Part shown: in pieces, positions 41,114 through 49,121 of the stretch | Position numbering within the stretch: position 1 is the first letter of the stretch | Layout of the letters: each line of letters begins with the position of its first letter | DNA from: Isoptericola jiangsuensis | GTDB taxonomy: Bacteria > Actinomycetota > Actinomycetes > Actinomycetales > Cellulomonadaceae | Direction: 5' to 3' | Length of the DNA: 64,000 nucleotides | Assembly (NCBI RefSeq): GCF_002563715.1 | Contig: NZ_PDJJ01000001.1 | Coordinates: forward strand, 1,984,001-2,048,000 | Notes under the pieces: generated by a model | The model's input: only the letters and a program-made list of their open reading frames with translations | The model's database searches: none | Told to the model about the DNA's origin: nothing | Position numbers and translations under genes: made by a program

Positions 41114-41404
41114 ATGACCACCACGCACGAGACCCTGGACCACACCTTCAGCGCGCCGATCGGCGTCGACGTCAAGGGGGAGGTGTGGCCGTGCGTCGAG
41201 GTGCCGGACGCACGCGGGCTGTTCGGGTCGCTGCGCGCGGTGCGGGTCGACGCGACCGTCGACGGCGTCGTGACCCTGCCGAACATCGGGCTCATGCCGA
41301 CCGGTGGCGGCAGCCTCATGCTGTCGCTCAGCGCGAGGGTCCGCCGCACGCTCGGCAAGGACGTCGGGGACGTGGTGACCGTCCACCTCGCGCGCCCGGC
41401 CTGA
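41114..41404 (+). CDS. DUF1905-family protein
   Basis: A 96-residue small beta-barrel protein of the DUF1905 type; the motif LPNIGLMPTGGGSLMLSLSARVRRTLG is partly shown by LPTGGG-like and VRRTLGKDVGDVV segments (about 52-92). Function is unknown; related domains are often fused to or next to small regulatory proteins. GGAGCAGC precedes the ATG. Confidence 0.75.
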   Translation: MTTTHETLDHTFSAPIGVDVKGEVWPCVEVPDARGLFGSLRAVRVDATVDGVVTLPNIGLMPTGGGSLMLSLSARVRRTLGKDVGDVVTVHLARPA

Positions 41405-41482
41405 CGGCGTCCCGGCAGCGGCGATGAGTCCGCCGGTCCCGGGGCGTCCACCCTGGTGGGACGAGCCGAGAGGGGGAGAACC

Positions 41483-42091
41483 GTGGGAGACGTCGAGATC
41501 GAGCTGTTCTGCACGCTGGACCTGGTGGGGCAGGCGCCGGGCGGGCCGGACGAGGACCCGGCGGGCGGGTTCGCCTTCGGCGGCTGGCAGGCGCCGCTGC
41601 TGGACGACGTCGCGGGTGAGCAGGTGCGCGCCGCCTACGAGGGCACCGACGCCCTGCTGCTGGGCCGACGGACGTACGACATCTTCGCCGCCTACTGGCC
41701 GCACCAGGACGACGCGTTCGGGCGGCTGTTCAACCGCGTGCCGAAGTACGTCGCCACCCGCTCCGAGCCCGACCTGTCGTGGGCGGGGTCCTCCCGGCTC
41801 GGCACCGACCTGGTGTGCGAGGTGCACGCGCTGCGCGGGCGGCACGAGCACGTCAAGGTCGTGGGCAGCCTCGATCTCGTGCAGAGCCTCCTGGCGCACA
41901 GGCTGTTCGACCGGCTCGACCTGTGGGTGCACCCGATCGTCCTCGGTACCGGCAAGAGGGTGTTCGCGGGCGGCGAGGTCCCCACGAACCTGGAGCTGCT
42001 CCAGCCGCCGGTCGCCGGCCCGCGCGGCGCCGTGCTGCTGCGCTACGGCCTGCTCGACGGCGTCCCGGCCACGGGTGACATGACGGCCTGA
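41483..42091 (+). CDS. DHFR-like (RibD C-terminal family) reductase
   Basis: A 202-residue protein of the RibD_C / bacterial dihydrofolate-reductase-like family. TDALLLGRRTYDIFAAYWP (about 58-76) and HVKVVGSLDLVQSLL, then LDLWVHPIVLGTGKRVF, are the usual motifs. The GTG start follows GAGGGGGAGAA. The family binds NADPH, but physiological substrates are mostly unknown; it is not the canonical FolA or RibD. Confidence 0.85.
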   Translation: MGDVEIELFCTLDLVGQAPGGPDEDPAGGFAFGGWQAPLLDDVAGEQVRAAYEGTDALLLGRRTYDIFAAYWPHQDDAFGRLFNRVPKYVATRSEPDLSWAGSSRLGTDLVCEVHALRGRHEHVKVVGSLDLVQSLLAHRLFDRLDLWVHPIVLGTGKRVFAGGEVPTNLELLQPPVAGPRGAVLLRYGLLDGVPATGDMTA

Positions 42092-42164
42092 CGCGGCCGC
42101 CCTGCGGCCAGGGCGTGGGACCATGGAGCCCACGCCCTCCGGGCGACGCACGGAAGGACCCGAC

Positions 42165-42539
42165 ATGGCCGGACACCGCATCTTCGCGATGAGCTTCGCG
42201 AGCATTTACCCGCACTACGTGACGAAGGTGGAGCGCAAGGGCCACACCGTCGCCGAGCTGCACCAGGTCATCACCTGGCTGACGGGCTACGACGACGCGG
42301 GGATCGCCCGCGTCATCGCCGACGAGGTCACCATGGAGGAGTTCTTCGCCGCGACCCCGCGGTGGAACCCGCACGCCGCCCTCATCACGGGCGTGATCTG
42401 CGGCCACCGGGTCGAGGACATCGAGGACCCCCTGATGCAGAAGGTCCGCTACCTCGACAAGCTGGTCGACGAGGTGGCCCGCGGCAAGAAGATGTCGTCG
42501 ATCCTGCGCGGCGGTGCCGAGGTCCCGCAGGCGTCCTGA
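42165..42539 (+). CDS. DUF2200-family protein
   Basis: A 124-residue conserved protein beginning MAGHRIFAMSFASIYPHYV, characteristic of DUF2200, with the typical lysine-rich KVERKGHT and a C-terminal KLVDEVARGKKM. The fold is unknown to me; a DNA-binding or modification-dependent role has not been shown. GGAAGGA precedes the ATG. The gene ends 10 nt from the converging hydrolase gene. Confidence 0.8.
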   Translation: MAGHRIFAMSFASIYPHYVTKVERKGHTVAELHQVITWLTGYDDAGIARVIADEVTMEEFFAATPRWNPHAALITGVICGHRVEDIEDPLMQKVRYLDKLVDEVARGKKMSSILRGGAEVPQAS

Positions 42540-42549
42540 GCAGGGTCGG

Positions 42550-43113
42550 TCACAGGGCGTCGAGCAGCTCGAGCACCCGGCGGGTCGCGAGCGCGGCGGC
42601 GTCGGGGTCGTGGTCCGGGTGGCCGGGCTCGGCGAACAGGTGGCCGGAGCCGGGGTAGACGAACAGCTCGCCGCCGGGGACGTCCGCGACGTACTCGTCC
42701 TCGGCCTCCGTTTCGCGCCACGGGTCGTCCGCGCTGACGTGCGCCTGGGAGGGCACGCCCTCCGGCCAGGTGGCGCCCCACCACGACGGGGCGACCGCGC
42801 CGTACAGGAAGAACGCCGCCCGGGCACCGGGTCGGCGCAGCACGCCCTCCGCGGCACGCGCGGCGCCCATCGACATGCCCCCGTGCACGATCCCTGCCGG
42901 GAGTCGGTCGACGAACGTCGCGGCGCGCTCGGCCAGCACGTCCTCCCCGACGACACCGGCGTGCGCGACGCCTTCCTCCACGGTGTCGAACACCTGCCCC
43001 TCGAACAGGTCGGGGAGGTGCACGACGTGGCCGTGCCCCCGCAGCACCTCGGCGAACGAGCGGACGCCGTCGGTCACCCCGCGGGCGTGGTGGAACAGCA
43101 CGATCTCGGCCAT
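42550..43113 (-). CDS. Dienelactone hydrolase-family protein
   Basis: A 187-residue alpha/beta-hydrolase. FHHARGVTDGVRSFAEVLR near the N-terminus, the nucleophile elbow GGMSMGAARAAE (Ser, not the Cys of true dienelactone hydrolases) and the late His in YPGSGHLFAEPGHPDHD fit the DLH family of unknown substrate. Asp in ADDPWRE likely completes the triad. Confidence 0.82.
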   Translation of the reverse strand: MAEIVLFHHARGVTDGVRSFAEVLRGHGHVVHLPDLFEGQVFDTVEEGVAHAGVVGEDVLAERAATFVDRLPAGIVHGGMSMGAARAAEGVLRRPGARAAFFLYGAVAPSWWGATWPEGVPSQAHVSADDPWRETEAEDEYVADVPGGELFVYPGSGHLFAEPGHPDHDPDAAALATRRVLELLDAL

Positions 43114-43206
43114 GGCGGCAGAGTAGGCGCAGGGCGTGACGCTCGCCCGGCGCGCCGCGGACGACGCCGGCCCGGCGGGGGAGCGCGGCGTCGCGGGGGA
43201 GCGGGG

Positions 43207-43249
43207 ACGCCGACGGCGCGGCACCGGGGAGGTGCCGCGCCGTCGGCGT
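43207..43249 (-). terminator. Perfect 18-bp terminator after the chitinase
   Basis: Arms 43207-43224 and 43232-43249 are exact reverse complements with a 7-nt loop, 31 nt beyond the chitinase stop in its reading direction. Confidence 0.8.
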
Positions 43250-43280
43250 GCTGCGGAGGTGCGGTGTGCGCCGTGCGCGC

Positions 43281-44585
43281 TCAGCAGGGGCCGAGGTCGC
43301 GCCAGACGCCCCACTGGCCGCTCTGCGTGGGGTTCTCGCCGGTCGTCCACCACTTGGCCTCGTACAGGCGGCCCTGGTGGGAGACGCGGTTGCCGCCGAC
43401 GTAGACCTTCGACGCCGACCAGGCCGCCGCCGCGGTGCACGTGACCGGGGTCGTCGGGGACGGCGACGGGGTCGGGGTGGTCGTCGGGGTGGGCGTGCTG
43501 CTGGGGGTCGGGGTCGGCGTCGGGGTGGGGGTGGTGCCCGGGCCGCTCGCGAGCCGTGCGCCGATGGTGTTGGCGAGCTCGTAGTTGTTGGTCTTGTCCC
43601 AGTTGATCGACCAGGTCATGACGCCGCCGATCTTGCCGTACTGCTTGGCGGGCTTGAAGGCGCCGCAGCCGGTGCCCACCTCGAGGCAGTCGACGGCCTT
43701 GATGACGTTCGCCATCGGCTGGTAGCCGCCGCCCGCCGCGCGCGGGACGGCCGGGACGCCGATGCCGACCTGGTCGGGGCGCAGCCCCATCTCCAGCTGG
43801 ATGCACGACAGCGCCGTGAGGAAGTCGACGGTGGCCTGCGAGTACACCTGCTGGTTGCAGCCCATCATGGTGCCCGAGTTGTAGTACTGGGTGTTGACGA
43901 TCGTGAGGATGTCCTTGATGGCCAGGGTGAGCTGGTAGTAGCCCATGCTGGTCGCCTGGTAGTCGATCGTCTGCGGCGCCATCGCGATGATGAGGTCCGG
44001 CCCGGCCTTCGCCGACAGCTGGTGCAGGGCGTCCGCCATGTAGGTCGCGTTGATGCCGTGCTCGAGGTCGATGTCGACGCCGTCGAAGCCGTACTCCTGC
44101 ATGAGGGCGTACGTGGTGTCGGCGAAGTTCTTCGCCTCGGTCGCGTTGGAGACGACGACGTTGCCGCGCTCGCCACCGACCGAGATGATCACCTTGCGGC
44201 CCTGGGCGCGGATCGCCGCCACGTCGGCCTTGAACTGGGCGACGGTGTATCCGCCGAGCTCGGCGGACGCCAGGTTGAACGTGATGCCGCCGGGCGTGCC
44301 CGTCTTGTTGTCGGCGAACGCGACCGCGACGAGGTTGTACGCCTGCGGGATCTCCGACAGCCGCATCGTCACCGAGCCGTTGTCGAAGTTGTGCCAGTAG
44401 CCGGTGAGCCACTGCTTGCCGGTGGCGGCCGTCGCGGCGGCCTCCACGGCGGGCGCCGACGACGCGGCGGGGGCGGCGGTGGCCGGGACGGCGGCCAGCG
44501 CGCCCGCTGCGGCCAGCGCGACGGCGGCGAGGCCGGTGGCGAGCGTCCGGGCGCGCCGCCCGGCCGGTCGGGTGGAGATCTTCAC
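43281..44585 (-). CDS. Secreted GH18 chitinase with CBM5/12
   Basis: A 434-residue exported chitinase. The signal peptide (1-38) ends PATAAPA. The GH18 barrel (about 57-345) has the catalytic DGVDIDLE with Glu175. A Thr/Pro linker (about 350-385) is encoded by a repetitive GGGGTC-rich stretch near 43450-43540. The C-terminal chitin-binding CBM5/12 (about 388-434) shows AWSASKVYVGGNRVSHQG and YEAKWWTTGENP. The GTG follows AGGAGGACC. Paired palindromes upstream may be its operator. Confidence 0.93.
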   Translation of the reverse strand: MKISTRPAGRRARTLATGLAAVALAAAGALAAVPATAAPAASSAPAVEAAATAATGKQWLTGYWHNFDNGSVTMRLSEIPQAYNLVAVAFADNKTGTPGGITFNLASAELGGYTVAQFKADVAAIRAQGRKVIISVGGERGNVVVSNATEAKNFADTTYALMQEYGFDGVDIDLEHGINATYMADALHQLSAKAGPDLIIAMAPQTIDYQATSMGYYQLTLAIKDILTIVNTQYYNSGTMMGCNQQVYSQATVDFLTALSCIQLEMGLRPDQVGIGVPAVPRAAGGGYQPMANVIKAVDCLEVGTGCGAFKPAKQYGKIGGVMTWSINWDKTNNYELANTIGARLASGPGTTPTPTPTPTPSSTPTPTTTPTPSPSPTTPVTCTAAAAWSASKVYVGGNRVSHQGRLYEAKWWTTGENPTQSGQWGVWRDLGPC

Positions 44586-44696
44586 GACGGTCCTCCTGAG
44601 GTCGAGGGGCGCCCCTCACGGGGCGCCGGTCGCCCTCGACCGTAGGCGGCGCCCGGCACGCGCCGACATGAGGGATCGCCGCCGACTTGCGGCGCT

Positions 44697-44720
44697 CCCG
44701 TACGGGAGAACCCGTACGGG
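44697..44720. promoter_or_regulatory. Tandem CCCGTACGGG palindromes
   Basis: Two copies of CCCGTACGGG (44697-44706 and 44711-44720) separated by AGAA, so their centres are 14 bp apart. They lie about 110 bp upstream of the chitinase start and 47 bp after the stop of the ScoMcrA-head-like gene. They look like a paired protein-binding site; either copy could also form a small hairpin. Confidence 0.5.
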
Positions 44721-44766
44721 ACGACCCGCCGTCAGCCCGGCCGGGCCGAAGGAGCGTCGTCGCGCG

Positions 44767-45207
44767 TCAGGCGCAGGTGTCGCAGACGCCCGTGGCGGGC
44801 AGCGCCATGTAGCAGGTGGGGCACAGGGCGGGCGGCTCCTCCGGCTCCGCGGCCTTGCGCGTCCGCGGTGCGGCCGGCGCCTTGGGGGTGCGCGTCGCCG
44901 CGCGGCGCGCCGGGGCGGTCGCGGCGGACCGGCCGCCGGACACCTCGAAGCCGCGCTTGGACAGCAGCGTGCCCACCGCGACCTTCCCGCCCGTCATCTC
45001 CTCGGGCAGCGCGGCACGGCCGGTCGCGTACCGGTGCGCGACGGCGAGGATCGCCGTCGCGTCGTACGCCCTGCCCTCGTGGGTGAGGGTGACGCCCGGC
45101 GTCGGGGTGAAGCCGTAGACGCCGAGGAACGCCGCCTCGCCGCGGTCGTCGTGCTCGGCGATCGCGGCGAGGACGTGACTGCTCGTGACGGAGGAGAAGG
45201 TGGCCAT
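44767..45207 (-). CDS. ScoMcrA head-like protein with zinc ribbon
   Basis: A 146-residue protein. Residues 8-90 (HVLAAIAEHDDRGEAAFLGV, THEGRAYDATAILAVAHRYA, then GGKVAVGTLLSKRGFEV) resemble the N-terminal head domain of ScoMcrA-type modification-dependent restriction enzymes. A basic Ala/Pro/Lys linker follows, and the C-terminus is a CPTC ... CDTC zinc ribbon. No nuclease domain is present, so it is not a restriction enzyme by itself. TACGCT ends 6 nt before the ATG and there is no ribosome-binding site, suggesting leaderless expression. Confidence 0.65.
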   Translation of the reverse strand: MATFSSVTSSHVLAAIAEHDDRGEAAFLGVYGFTPTPGVTLTHEGRAYDATAILAVAHRYATGRAALPEEMTGGKVAVGTLLSKRGFEVSGGRSAATAPARRAATRTPKAPAAPRTRKAAEPEEPPALCPTCYMALPATGVCDTCA

Positions 45208-45287
45208 GGAGGGAGCGTAGGTCACGGACCTGAACACCCGGTGCGCCGTCGGGCCCTTCGTGGCCACCGCCACACGGGCATCGAGGG

Positions 45288-45569
45288 TCAGCCGGTGCAG
45301 GCGTCGATCGAGAGCCCCAGCGTCGTGGAGACGAACACCCCCAGGTCGGCCATCGTGGCGTCCGGACCCAGCGCCGCCCGCGCCAGGTTGCGCAGGCCCG
45401 CACGCGGTGTCGGCATCTGCGCCGAGTGCTCGCCCATCGCACCCATCTGGGCGAACACCGCCGAGGCCTGGCCCCAGCAGGACGGCTGCGGCGCGGCGGC
45501 GGCCGGTGCGGCGACGGCCGGCACGGCGAGCAGCACGGCGACGGCCGCGCCCACGGTCAGCTTCTTCAT
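45288..45569 (-). CDS. Small secreted protein of unknown function
   Basis: A 93-residue protein with a clear signal peptide (1-26, KKLTVGAAVAVLLAVPAVA...AAA). The mature part has two cysteines (SCWG and DACTG) that could form a disulfide. No family was recognised. GAGGGGGA precedes the ATG. Confidence 0.65.
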   Translation of the reverse strand: MKKLTVGAAVAVLLAVPAVAAPAAAAPQPSCWGQASAVFAQMGAMGEHSAQMPTPRAGLRNLARAALGPDATMADLGVFVSTTLGLSIDACTG

Positions 45570-45718
45570 GACGTCCCCCTCGATCGGCGGCACCCCGCCC
45601 GCGTCGTCGCGGGCCGACGCTCGTCGGTGAGGCCGGCGGCGCCGCCCCTCGACCGTAGGCAGGTCGGGGCCGGCTCGCAGCGCGGGCCCCGGGCGTCCGC
45701 CGGTGGCATGGTGGCGTC

Positions 45719-46312
45719 GTGGACCGGATCTCGGCGAGGGTCGTCGTCGCCCTGCTCGCCCTCAGCGCGCTGTGCGTCGCGCTGGCACCCCTGGCCGTGC
45801 CGGACACGTACGACGCCGTGGAGCACTCGGTGAGCGAGTCCGGCGGGCAGGGTGTGCCGGGCGCCTGGGTCGCACGGTCCGGGTTCGTGCTGCTCGGCCT
45901 GGCGGTGCTGCTGGAGGCGTCGCGCTCCGCCCGAGCGTGGGGTCCGTGGGGCCGTGGCGCGCACGGGATCTACGGCGTCGGCATGATCGCCGTGGCGATC
46001 GTGTCCCACCGGGCCTGGTACCCGGCCTCCTGGGACGCCGTGGAGGACTCGTTGCACTCCGTGGCCGCGACGGCCGTCGGGTTCGCGTTCGTCGTCGGGG
46101 TGATCTCCGTCGGGGTGCGTCGGGGCCCGGGGGCGGGGCCGGTGCGCGTGCTGGACACCGTCGCCGTCGTCGCCTCCGTGCTGCTGCCGCTCGTCATGAT
46201 CACCTGGCCGTCCGTCGAGGGCGCCGCCCAGCGCACGCTGTTCGCGGTCGGGTACACCTGGTACGCCGTGGAGGCCGTGCTGCTGGCACGGGAGGTCCCG
46301 CGCGCCGGATGA
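45719..46312 (+). CDS. DUF998-like membrane protein
   Basis: A 197-residue polytopic membrane protein with about six helices, resembling DUF998 (HSVSESGGQGVPGAWVARSG near 36-55 and HRAWYPASWDAVEDSLH near 97-113 are the usual loop positions). Function unknown. CATGGT ends 6 nt before the GTG start, consistent with a leaderless transcript. Confidence 0.75.
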   Translation: MDRISARVVVALLALSALCVALAPLAVPDTYDAVEHSVSESGGQGVPGAWVARSGFVLLGLAVLLEASRSARAWGPWGRGAHGIYGVGMIAVAIVSHRAWYPASWDAVEDSLHSVAATAVGFAFVVGVISVGVRRGPGAGPVRVLDTVAVVASVLLPLVMITWPSVEGAAQRTLFAVGYTWYAVEAVLLAREVPRAG

Positions 46313-46351
46313 CCGGCCGGGCGCGCCGTGCCCGCCCCGTAGGATCGCCGG

Positions 46352-46792
46352 ATGACCGGCACGAGGAAGGCAGGCCCCGTCCTGCTGTCCGTCGTGGCCG
46401 CCGCCCTGGTGGCCGCGCTGCTGGTCATGTTCTCCGGGCACCGGTCCGCCGTCTCGCCGGTGCACGACGGGCACCTCGGCTCCGCGCCGCACACGCACGA
46501 CGAGCCGGTGCCGCACCGGGGGATCGCCCTGGTCCTCGACGGGCACGTGGACCCCGGCCCCGACCACGACGCGGGTCGGACCGGCGACGACGACCCCGGC
46601 AGCGCGGTCGTGGCGTCCACCCTGATCGTCGCGGCGGTGCTCGGAGCGGTGGTCGCGCTCCTGACCGGTCGGCGCCCGCACGTCGGCAGCCTCGGGCTGC
46701 GCCGGCGACCCGGGCCGCCGGCCCCCGTCGCCCGGCCGGCCGGGACCCGGTGGCCGCCCGACCTCCTCGCCCTCGGGGTCAGCAGGACCTGA
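46352..46792 (+). CDS. His-rich small membrane protein upstream of copCD
   Basis: A 146-residue protein with two hydrophobic helices (about 9-28 and 85-104). Between them eight histidines lie within 43 residues (His30, 38, 41, 47, 49, 55, 65, 72), followed by Asp clusters, in what should be the external loop. Such a segment suggests binding of copper or zinc, in line with the CopC-CopD gene 69 nt downstream. No known family was recognised. TAGGAT ends 6 nt before the ATG (leaderless-type). Confidence 0.7.
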   Translation: MTGTRKAGPVLLSVVAAALVAALLVMFSGHRSAVSPVHDGHLGSAPHTHDEPVPHRGIALVLDGHVDPGPDHDAGRTGDDDPGSAVVASTLIVAAVLGAVVALLTGRRPHVGSLGLRRRPGPPAPVARPAGTRWPPDLLALGVSRT

Positions 46793-46861
46793 GCGGCGGC
46801 GCCCCCACCGAGCGCCCGCAGCCCGCGGCTCCCGCCGCGCCCGCCGTCCCCGAGAGGAACC

Positions 46862-48265
46862 ATGACTGCCCGACCCATCGTGGCAGCGTTCAGCGCTGCC
46901 CTCGCCCTGCTCCTGATCACCCTGGGCGCGACGCCCGCCGCCGCCCACACCGCCCTGGACACCTCGGACCCCGCCGACGGATCGACGACCGACGGCGCCG
47001 TCACCCGGGTCGTCCTGACGTTCACCAGGCCCGTCACACCGCTCGGCGACGCCGTCGAGGTCGAGGGCCCCGACGGCCCCGTCACGGTGGAGGTGACCGC
47101 ACGACAGGACGGCGCCGTGCTCGTGGCGACCCCGTCGGACGCGCTCACCGACGGCGAGTACCGGCTGGAGTGGACCGTGGCCGCGCAGGACGGCCATCCG
47201 CTGGACGGCACCGTCGCCTTCACCGTGGCGGGGGCCCCGGCCGAGCCGGAGGGCGGGGACGGCGGCGCCGCGTCGGAGCCCGCCACGCCCGGCCCGACGA
47301 CGTCCGACGAAGCGCCGCACCCCGAGGACGCCGGTGCGTCCGCGGCCGACGGCAGCGCGTCGACCGCCGCGGCCGTGGGCGGGGTGCTCGCCCGCCTCGG
47401 CGGCGCGGCCGCGCTCTGGGGCCAGCTCGTCGGCCTCGGGGGACTCCTGTTCGCCGCGCTCGTGCTGCGCGGCACCGACCGCCGCGACGTCCCGGACGTC
47501 CTGCGCGTCGTGCGCTGGACGGGCGCCCTGGTCCTCGGCGGGCTCGTCCTGCGGCTCGCGGCCAGGGCCGTCGTCGTGGCCGGCGGTGAGCTCGGCGTCG
47601 CGCTGTCCGGGACCGGCCTCGCCGACGCGCTCGCGGGCAGCGCCCGCACCGTGTTCGCCCTCCAGGCGCTCGGAGCCCTCGCCGTGCTGGCCGGTGCGCG
47701 CCGCAGCCTGCCCGGTTCCTGGCTCGCCGTGGTCGGCGTCCTGCTCGCCACCGCCGGCCAGGTGCTCGACGGCCACTCCAACACCGGGACCCCGTGGTGG
47801 CTCGTCGTCGGGGTGGACGTCGCGCACCTGGCCGCGGCAGCCACCTGGATCGGCGGTGTCGTCATGATCGGCGTGGTGCTGCGCGCCCGTCGTGTCCAGG
47901 GTCGCTTCCTCGACGCCGGGCGGCTCGGCGCACGCTTCTCCACCGTCGGCGCGGTGGCCGTCGTGGTGGTCGGCGTCGCGGGCGTGCTCCTCGCCGTCGA
48001 GATCCTCGACCGGCCCGCCCAGCTCTGGGAGACCTCCTGGGGGCTCGTCCTCCTGGCCAAGGTCGCCGTCGTCGGGATCGTCGCCGCGTTCGGCGCGCAC
48101 CAGCACTTCCGGGTGGTGCCCACCCTCGAGGCCCCGGGCCACGGGGCCCGGCGGGCCCACGCCGCCGCCGGCCGGCTCCAGCGCGGGGCCCGGTCCGAGA
48201 CCACGCTGCTCGTCGTGGTCGTGGTGCTCACCGCCTGGCTGGTGGCCGCGTCGGTGCACGTCTGA
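46862..48265 (+). CDS. CopC-CopD fusion copper protein (YcnJ-like)
   Basis: A 467-residue fusion. The signal peptide ends AAA before His29, so the mature protein starts with His, the Cu(II)-binding terminal histidine of CopC (HTALDTSDPADGS). The CopC barrel (29-125) also has QDGHPLDGTVAFTV. A disordered Pro/Asp linker (125-160) leads to an eight-helix CopD membrane domain (about 165-467) with conserved His residues (GHSNTG, VDVAHLAAAATWIGG). The role is copper uptake or handling across the membrane. GAGAGGAACC precedes the ATG. Confidence 0.9.
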   Translation: MTARPIVAAFSAALALLLITLGATPAAAHTALDTSDPADGSTTDGAVTRVVLTFTRPVTPLGDAVEVEGPDGPVTVEVTARQDGAVLVATPSDALTDGEYRLEWTVAAQDGHPLDGTVAFTVAGAPAEPEGGDGGAASEPATPGPTTSDEAPHPEDAGASAADGSASTAAAVGGVLARLGGAAALWGQLVGLGGLLFAALVLRGTDRRDVPDVLRVVRWTGALVLGGLVLRLAARAVVVAGGELGVALSGTGLADALAGSARTVFALQALGALAVLAGARRSLPGSWLAVVGVLLATAGQVLDGHSNTGTPWWLVVGVDVAHLAAAATWIGGVVMIGVVLRARRVQGRFLDAGRLGARFSTVGAVAVVVVGVAGVLLAVEILDRPAQLWETSWGLVLLAKVAVVGIVAAFGAHQHFRVVPTLEAPGHGARRAHAAAGRLQRGARSETTLLVVVVVLTAWLVAASVHV

Positions 48266-48389
48266 CCCGCCCGGGAGCCGGCACGTCGTGCGGCCCGGTA
48301 TCACCGGGCACCGCGCGACCCTCCGTCCTGGTGGCGGCCCGCGCCGAGGACAGGCCTCGCGCGCCGTCGCGTCAGCACCGGGAGGCACC

Positions 48390-49106
48390 GTGACCGACTT
48401 CTACGTCGCCGCGCCGGGGGAGTCCTCGCCGCCCGTGCCGGACGGGCCGCGGCTGTGCCGCGGCGACGACATGCGGGTGGTCCACAACGCGTTCCTGTGG
48501 GGGTACGAGCGTGCGCCCGGGCTCGTGCGCGGGGTCGCCGCCGGCGACACCGTCCGCAGCGGGCTCGTGGGGCGCTGGCTCGGCGACCTCGACGCCACCC
48601 TGCACGTCCACCACGAGAGCGAGGACACCCTGCTGTGGGACCGCCTCGAGGGCAGGGCACCCGCGTGCGCGCTGCACGTCGGGCAGATGCGGGCCCACCA
48701 CGCCCAGGTCCAGGCGCTCCTGCACGAGGCCGAGCCGCTGCTCACCTCGTGGCGGGACAGCGCCGACCCCGCCACCGGCGAACGGCTCGCGGACGCCTAC
48801 GAGCGCATGCTCGCCGTGCTGCGGGTGCACCTGCGTCGCGAGGTCGTCGAGATGATCCCCGTCGTGGAGAAGGTGCTCACCGAGGCCGAGTGGCAGGAGC
48901 TGGGGGAGCACTCCATGCAGGCCATCCCGCGCTCGCGGCTCCTGCCCCAGATCGGCTTCATGATCACCGCGTCGCCCGACGCCGGACCGGCCATGCTCGA
49001 CGACGCCCCCACGCCCGTGCGCTGGATGTACCGGCTGTTCGGTCGGCGCCAGTTCGAGCGGACGTTCCGCGACCTGTTCCCCGGGGAGCCGATCCCGCGC
49101 ACCTGA
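48390..49106 (+). CDS. Hemerythrin HHE-domain protein
   Basis: A 238-residue protein with the four-helix hemerythrin-like core at about 24-165. Candidate di-iron ligands are His32, His74/75, Glu78, His96 and His103/104, and HLRREVVEMIP later. The remaining 70 residues are a family-typical C-terminal extension. It may bind oxygen or nitric oxide or act in stress response. The GTG follows GGAGG by 4 nt. Confidence 0.87.
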   Translation: MTDFYVAAPGESSPPVPDGPRLCRGDDMRVVHNAFLWGYERAPGLVRGVAAGDTVRSGLVGRWLGDLDATLHVHHESEDTLLWDRLEGRAPACALHVGQMRAHHAQVQALLHEAEPLLTSWRDSADPATGERLADAYERMLAVLRVHLRREVVEMIPVVEKVLTEAEWQELGEHSMQAIPRSRLLPQIGFMITASPDAGPAMLDDAPTPVRWMYRLFGRRQFERTFRDLFPGEPIPRT

Positions 49107-49121
49107 GGCGCGGCCCCGAGG

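Noticed and set aside
43440-43545. Repetitive GGGGTC-like stretch as a tandem repeat or CRISPR-like array
   Set aside because: It encodes the Thr-Pro linker of the chitinase; the periodicity follows codons and there are no spacers.
44767-45207. A complete restriction enzyme at the ScoMcrA-like gene
   Set aside because: Only 146 residues, no HNH or other nuclease motif, and no methyltransferase or dnd-type genes nearby.
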